Translations under genes and position numbers: made by a program
Part shown: positions 60,657 through 64,000 of the stretch, one piece after another
Layout of the letters: every line of letters starts with the position of its first letter
Position numbering within the stretch: position 1 is the first letter of the stretch
NCBI RefSeq assembly: GCF_013248905.1
Contig: NZ_JABRVS010000001.1
Coordinates: forward strand, 2,728,001 to 2,792,000
Length of the DNA stretch: 64,000 nt
Direction of reading: 5' to 3'
DNA from: Shewanella sp. VB17
GTDB taxonomy: Bacteria > Pseudomonadota > Gammaproteobacteria > Enterobacterales > Shewanellaceae
Notes under the pieces: generated by a model
Seen by the model: the letters and a program-made list of their open reading frames with translations, nothing else
What the model was told of the DNA's origin: nothing
Database searches by the model: none

Positions 60657-62792
60657 TTGAAGTTATTTATACAATTTTTAAGTATTTTATCTTTCATTAT
60701 GTTCACATCTCACCTCTTTGCTATTGATGTGTCTCCCTCTGAGAATGAATTTCCCCCGCTCGCTGTTGAAAAAACGGTAATGGTTGATCAACACACTGAG
60801 ATCCGGATAGCCATCACAGCAAATATTGAACCATATGTAGGCACCGATGCAGAGGGAAAGCCTAATGGTTTGTTGATAGATATTTGGAATTTATGGTCTA
60901 AAAAAACAGGCACCCCAATTGTTTTTATCATTGGCGACTCAAATAGTTCTCTTGATTTTATACGTAAAGGAAAAGCTGATATACATATCGGTTACCCTGA
61001 AAGCCAGACGTTGAACAGCGGTTTAGTCAGAAGTCAGCGTATTTATCAAATAAAAAGCCGTTTATTTCATTTTGGTGAGCCGATTTCTTCACTTTCCAAG
61101 TTAACATCGATGCGAATTGGCGCAATTGCGACAGCACCTTACCTGGATAAAGTAAAACGGGTAGTACCAGATGCAGAGTTAAAATTGTATGGCTCAGTGG
61201 CAGCAATGATTGAAGCGGCCAAAGCAGGACACATCACAAGTTTTATTGCGGCTTCTGCATCAACACAACATTATTTGATTGAAAAAGAAGTGGTATCGGA
61301 GTTTTATCCTTTTATGGGATTAACGTTTATAACGGATTTATTTGTGTTATGCCCTGATGAAAACGATGAATTATCAATACGAATAAAAGAGGGGTTTACA
61401 TTAATAACAGAAGAAGAGTTGACGGCAATTGAGCAAAAATGGGTAGTGGATGCAAACAATTGGACATTGACCAATAACATGAGGACGATAGAGATATCTG
61501 CGCAAGAATATACTTTTCTAAATGCCTTACCCCCTTTAAAAGTGGGATATGTTAACAACAAGCAATCAACGAAACTCATTGATGATAAAGGTCATGTTCT
61601 GGAAGGAGACAGTGAGGTTTTACAACACATACAAGATCAATTAGGCATCAACACAGAAGTGGTAGAGTATCAGCAATTGTCTGTTTTAATGGCGGATCTC
61701 AGTGATGGGAAGATCGCGCTTGCCGTTGACTTGACTCACATTGCTGAAAGTTCAACAAATCTGCTTTTTAGCGACGCTTATTGGCCCTCGCCTTGGGCGG
61801 TTGTGACGCCTATCGAACGTGAACCAGTGGCTAAAATTGAACAACTCACCGGACAGCGAGTTGCCATTGTTGACAACGACCTGTGGCTCATTGAGTTCCT
61901 GAAAACGCAATACGATATAAGGTTGACGGTCGTTGCTGATACACACGCTGGGGTTAAAGCTGTATCTGATGATGCAGTGGATGCTTTCATTGGCAAAGCG
62001 GCTGATATGCCTGCCGACCTATCACAGATCACTTTACTGGCCGATGTTCATGGGTTAAAAAGTTACGTTGGAGTCCACTCGGATAAAGCCAGATTAGTTC
62101 CGTTAATCAATAAAATATTAAGCGATGTAAAACAAAAGACTCGACAAGAGATCTATCGCTATGGCATGTCTGCCAATAAGCAAAAAAAACCAAGCGGGTT
62201 TATGATGCTGGTAGGCCTATTGGTCGTTTTATTTGCCACCTTTTTTCTGTTATCTCGGGAATTCATAAAGCGAAAACAATTGGAAAGTAAATTTCAGCAA
62301 CTCAGCAATTATGATACCTTAACGTCATTACCTAATCGTTCATTGTTGGATGATAGGCTAGAGCAGGCTGTTTTATGTCATTGCCGAGAACTTGCTTCGT
62401 TTGCAGTACTGTTCATTGAGTTTGGAGGGATGAAATCCATTCACACGAATTTGGGGCACAAGGCGGGAGATGAGCTGATTAAAACCTTGTCTGATATATT
62501 GCGCCATTCTGTGAGACGCTCAGATACCGTTGCGCGATTTTCAAGTAATGAATTTGTTGTTATCTTGAATCGTACCAAAGACTTAGATATTGTGTGTCAG
62601 GTCGCTGAGACGATAATAAGCCATTTATCAGAAGAGGTTGCAGTGGAAAAAAATACCGTTAAGGTTGCTATCAGTATTGGGATGGCCATGTACCCAGCTG
62701 ACGGTGATATTGCGGTGGAGTTGTTGAGAACGGCTGACGAATTGATGTTTAGAGCAAAAGAATCAGGTGGAAACTGTTATAAATCAAGATAG
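60657..62792 (+). CDS. Two-sensor membrane protein with degenerate GGDEF domain
   Basis: 711-aa signalling protein. Signal peptide (about 1-22), two periplasmic SBP_bac_3-type binding domains (about 48-265 and 290-510), a membrane helix (about 520-535, MMLVGLLVVLFATFFLL) and a cytoplasmic GGDEF domain (about 555-710). The catalytic GGDEF is replaced by SSNEF (629-633), so synthase activity is unlikely. The inhibitory-site RxxD is kept (RRSD, five residues before). Starts at TTG 60657 with AAGGG upstream. A c-di-GMP-binding receptor responding to small molecules is the best inference. A strong terminator follows. Confidence 0.85.
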   Translation: MKLFIQFLSILSFIMFTSHLFAIDVSPSENEFPPLAVEKTVMVDQHTEIRIAITANIEPYVGTDAEGKPNGLLIDIWNLWSKKTGTPIVFIIGDSNSSLDFIRKGKADIHIGYPESQTLNSGLVRSQRIYQIKSRLFHFGEPISSLSKLTSMRIGAIATAPYLDKVKRVVPDAELKLYGSVAAMIEAAKAGHITSFIAASASTQHYLIEKEVVSEFYPFMGLTFITDLFVLCPDENDELSIRIKEGFTLITEEELTAIEQKWVVDANNWTLTNNMRTIEISAQEYTFLNALPPLKVGYVNNKQSTKLIDDKGHVLEGDSEVLQHIQDQLGINTEVVEYQQLSVLMADLSDGKIALAVDLTHIAESSTNLLFSDAYWPSPWAVVTPIEREPVAKIEQLTGQRVAIVDNDLWLIEFLKTQYDIRLTVVADTHAGVKAVSDDAVDAFIGKAADMPADLSQITLLADVHGLKSYVGVHSDKARLVPLINKILSDVKQKTRQEIYRYGMSANKQKKPSGFMMLVGLLVVLFATFFLLSREFIKRKQLESKFQQLSNYDTLTSLPNRSLLDDRLEQAVLCHCRELASFAVLFIEFGGMKSIHTNLGHKAGDELIKTLSDILRHSVRRSDTVARFSSNEFVVILNRTKDLDIVCQVAETIISHLSEEVAVEKNTVKVAISIGMAMYPADGDIAVELLRTADELMFRAKESGGNCYKSR

Positions 62793-62846
62793 TAAGTTAT
62801 TTTTTTCTGTATATCTAATACAGGTTTAGTCAATGAATTGAGTGAT

Positions 62847-62877
62847 ACTTCACCGACTGGCGGTGAAGTTGTTTTTT
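62847..62877 (+). terminator. Terminator before aspS
   Basis: ACTTCACCG pairs with CGGTGAAGT (9 bp) with a 5-nt loop, followed by TGTTTTTT. Lies downstream of the GGDEF-type gene. Confidence 0.85.
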
Positions 62878-62965
62878 AATCGGTAATATTTAACTATAAT
62901 GCCGCTTTTGTGTTGTTTGGAATATTCTTCAGCCATATAAGGGTTGCGGATAAGGAAAAAGTGAG

Positions 62966-64000
62966 ATGCGCAGTCAATATTGTGGAGACGTTAATAAGTC
63001 TCACGTTGGACAAGAAGTAACCTTAGTTGGTTGGGTAAATCGTGCTCGTGATCTAGGCGGTGTTGTTTTTCTTGATCTTAGAGATAGAGAAGGCATAGTT
63101 CAGGTTGTTTATGATCCTGATTTAGCAGAGGTGTTCGATGTGGCGAGTACGCTGCGCAGTGAATTTTGTGTCCAGATCACCGGACTTGTGCGTGCCCGCC
63201 CTGATAGCCAAATAAATCAGGATATGCGCACTGGCGAGATTGAAATCTTAGGCAAGGGGCTTACAGTATTAAACAGTGCTGCTCCGTTACCGATTAACAT
63301 GGATAAGAATCAGCATAATACCGAAGAGCAAAGATTAAAGTATCGTTATTTAGATCTTCGACGTCCAGAGATGGCCGATCGTATTGTGTTTCGTTCAAAA
63401 GTCACCAGTGCCGTACGTCGTTTCCTCGATGACAGTGGTTTTTTAGACATCGAGACCCCCATTTTAACCAAAGCAACGCCAGAAGGGGCACGTGATTATT
63501 TAGTCCCAAGTCGTACTTATAAAGGTCAATTCTTCGCTCTGCCTCAATCTCCTCAATTGTTTAAACAGCTACTGATGATGTCAGGCTTTGACCGTTATTA
63601 CCAAATCGTTAAGTGTTTTCGTGATGAAGATTTACGTGCTGATCGTCAGCCAGAATTTACCCAGATAGATATTGAAACTTCATTCATGACATCAGATCAA
63701 GTGATGATGAAAACCGAAGAGATGGTACGTGGTCTGTTTAACGATCTATTAAATGTTGATTTGGGTGAATTTCCTAAGATGACATTTGCTGAAGCCATGC
63801 GTCGATTTGGCTCTGATAAGCCAGACTTACGTAACCCGCTTGAGTTGATTGATGTTGCCGATCTCGTTAAAGATGTTGAGTTTGCCGTTTTCAATGGTCC
63901 TGCCAATGATCCTGAAGGGCGCGTTGCTGTACTGTGTGTTCCCGGCGGTGTGAAGCTATCTCGTAAGCAGTTAGATGAATACGGGAAATATGCAACTATC
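62966..64000 (+). CDS. aspS: AspS, aspartyl-tRNA synthetase (partial, N-terminal 345 aa)
   Basis: Class II aminoacyl-tRNA synthetase charging tRNA-Asp. The visible part covers the N-terminal anticodon-binding OB fold (GQEVTLVGWVNRARDLGGVVF) and the start of the catalytic core (LRYRYLDLRRPEM-like region, then EFTQIDIETSFM, and the flipping-loop area with GARDYLVPSR and FALPQSPQLFKQLLM). ATG at 62966 has AAGGAAAAAGTGAG upstream. The gene continues past the right edge; the family length is about 590 aa. Confidence 0.96.
   Translation, partial: MRSQYCGDVNKSHVGQEVTLVGWVNRARDLGGVVFLDLRDREGIVQVVYDPDLAEVFDVASTLRSEFCVQITGLVRARPDSQINQDMRTGEIEILGKGLTVLNSAAPLPINMDKNQHNTEEQRLKYRYLDLRRPEMADRIVFRSKVTSAVRRFLDDSGFLDIETPILTKATPEGARDYLVPSRTYKGQFFALPQSPQLFKQLLMMSGFDRYYQIVKCFRDEDLRADRQPEFTQIDIETSFMTSDQVMMKTEEMVRGLFNDLLNVDLGEFPKMTFAEAMRRFGSDKPDLRNPLELIDVADLVKDVEFAVFNGPANDPEGRVAVLCVPGGVKLSRKQLDEYGKYATI

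Overview
This window looks like the chromosome of a marine, polarly flagellated gammaproteobacterium, most likely Shewanella. The evidence is the gene content and protein similarity recalled from memory: rnt next to motY, hda next to a DUF2066 gene, a TPP-riboswitch thiC-thiDE-thiF-thiS-thiG-thiH operon, the alpha-L-glutamate-ligase-like/7TM-transglutaminase/zinc-protease trio, and cmoA-cmoB close to aspS. The base composition is AT-leaning. No rRNA or tRNA gene and no CRISPR array was seen. No database search was possible, so family names rest on motifs and recalled similarity.

Layout. 1-7.4 kb is core: the 5' end of a membrane-anchored protein running off the left edge, the methionine sulfoxide repair pair msrPQ, a Cache-type chemoreceptor, uraA, a DUF2066 protein and hda. 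7.5-17.3 kb is accessory. It holds a lipoprotein with an HExxH motif, GNAT and ASCH genes, and a pile-up of mobile-element pieces: an IS3 fragment, an IS630 fragment with a 3 x 40 bp tandem repeat, an apparently intact IS110-family element, a Y1 (REP-associated type) transposase broken by one in-frame stop, and a truncated tyrosine recombinase. These are followed by what I read as an integrase-less integron cassette array with three attC-like sites and two cassettes (an 89-aa membrane protein and an alpha/beta hydrolase). 17.4-39.2 kb returns to core genes: purM-purN, upp, a Na+/H+ antiporter, a 2-Cys peroxiredoxin, rnt, motY, a prolyl oligopeptidase, an M28 peptidase, a CPA-type antiporter, fadE with the yafJ-like amidotransferase, a DUF3108 protein, an alkyltransferase-like protein, a second peptide deformylase, a sensor kinase, a DTW tRNA-modification enzyme and a hemolysin-III protein. 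39.3-47.6 kb has a possible MITE, an orphan single-pass protein and the thiamine operon. 47.8-58.6 kb is rich in envelope and peptide-processing genes: a SprA-type metalloprotease, an acyltransferase, DUF3541, an M14 carboxypeptidase, a degenerate M3 peptidase, and the ligase/transglutaminase/protease trio. 58.7-64 kb holds cmoB, cmoA, a two-sensor GGDEF protein and the start of aspS.

How genes work together. Thiamine genes make HMP-P, the thiazole and TMP under one riboswitch. purM and purN overlap by one base and serve purine synthesis; upp and uraA, now about 14 kb apart, serve uracil salvage. msrP and msrQ form a periplasmic repair pair. cmoA makes carboxy-SAM that cmoB uses on tRNA U34. 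The RimK-like ligase, the 7TM transglutaminase-like protein and the DTGA-type protease lie in one minus-strand run with the M3-like protein, suggesting an uncharacterised envelope peptide-modification system.

The most interesting signals are: (1) a candidate unannotated ~170-nt structured sRNA between motY and the prolyl oligopeptidase, with a promoter and a strand-specific terminator; (2) a candidate bridge (seek) RNA downstream of the IS110 transposase, with two related loop modules; (3) the attC cassette array; (4) the M3-like protein that has lost its zinc site but stays in the ligase operon; and (5) a degenerate GGDEF protein that keeps a c-di-GMP inhibitory-site motif.
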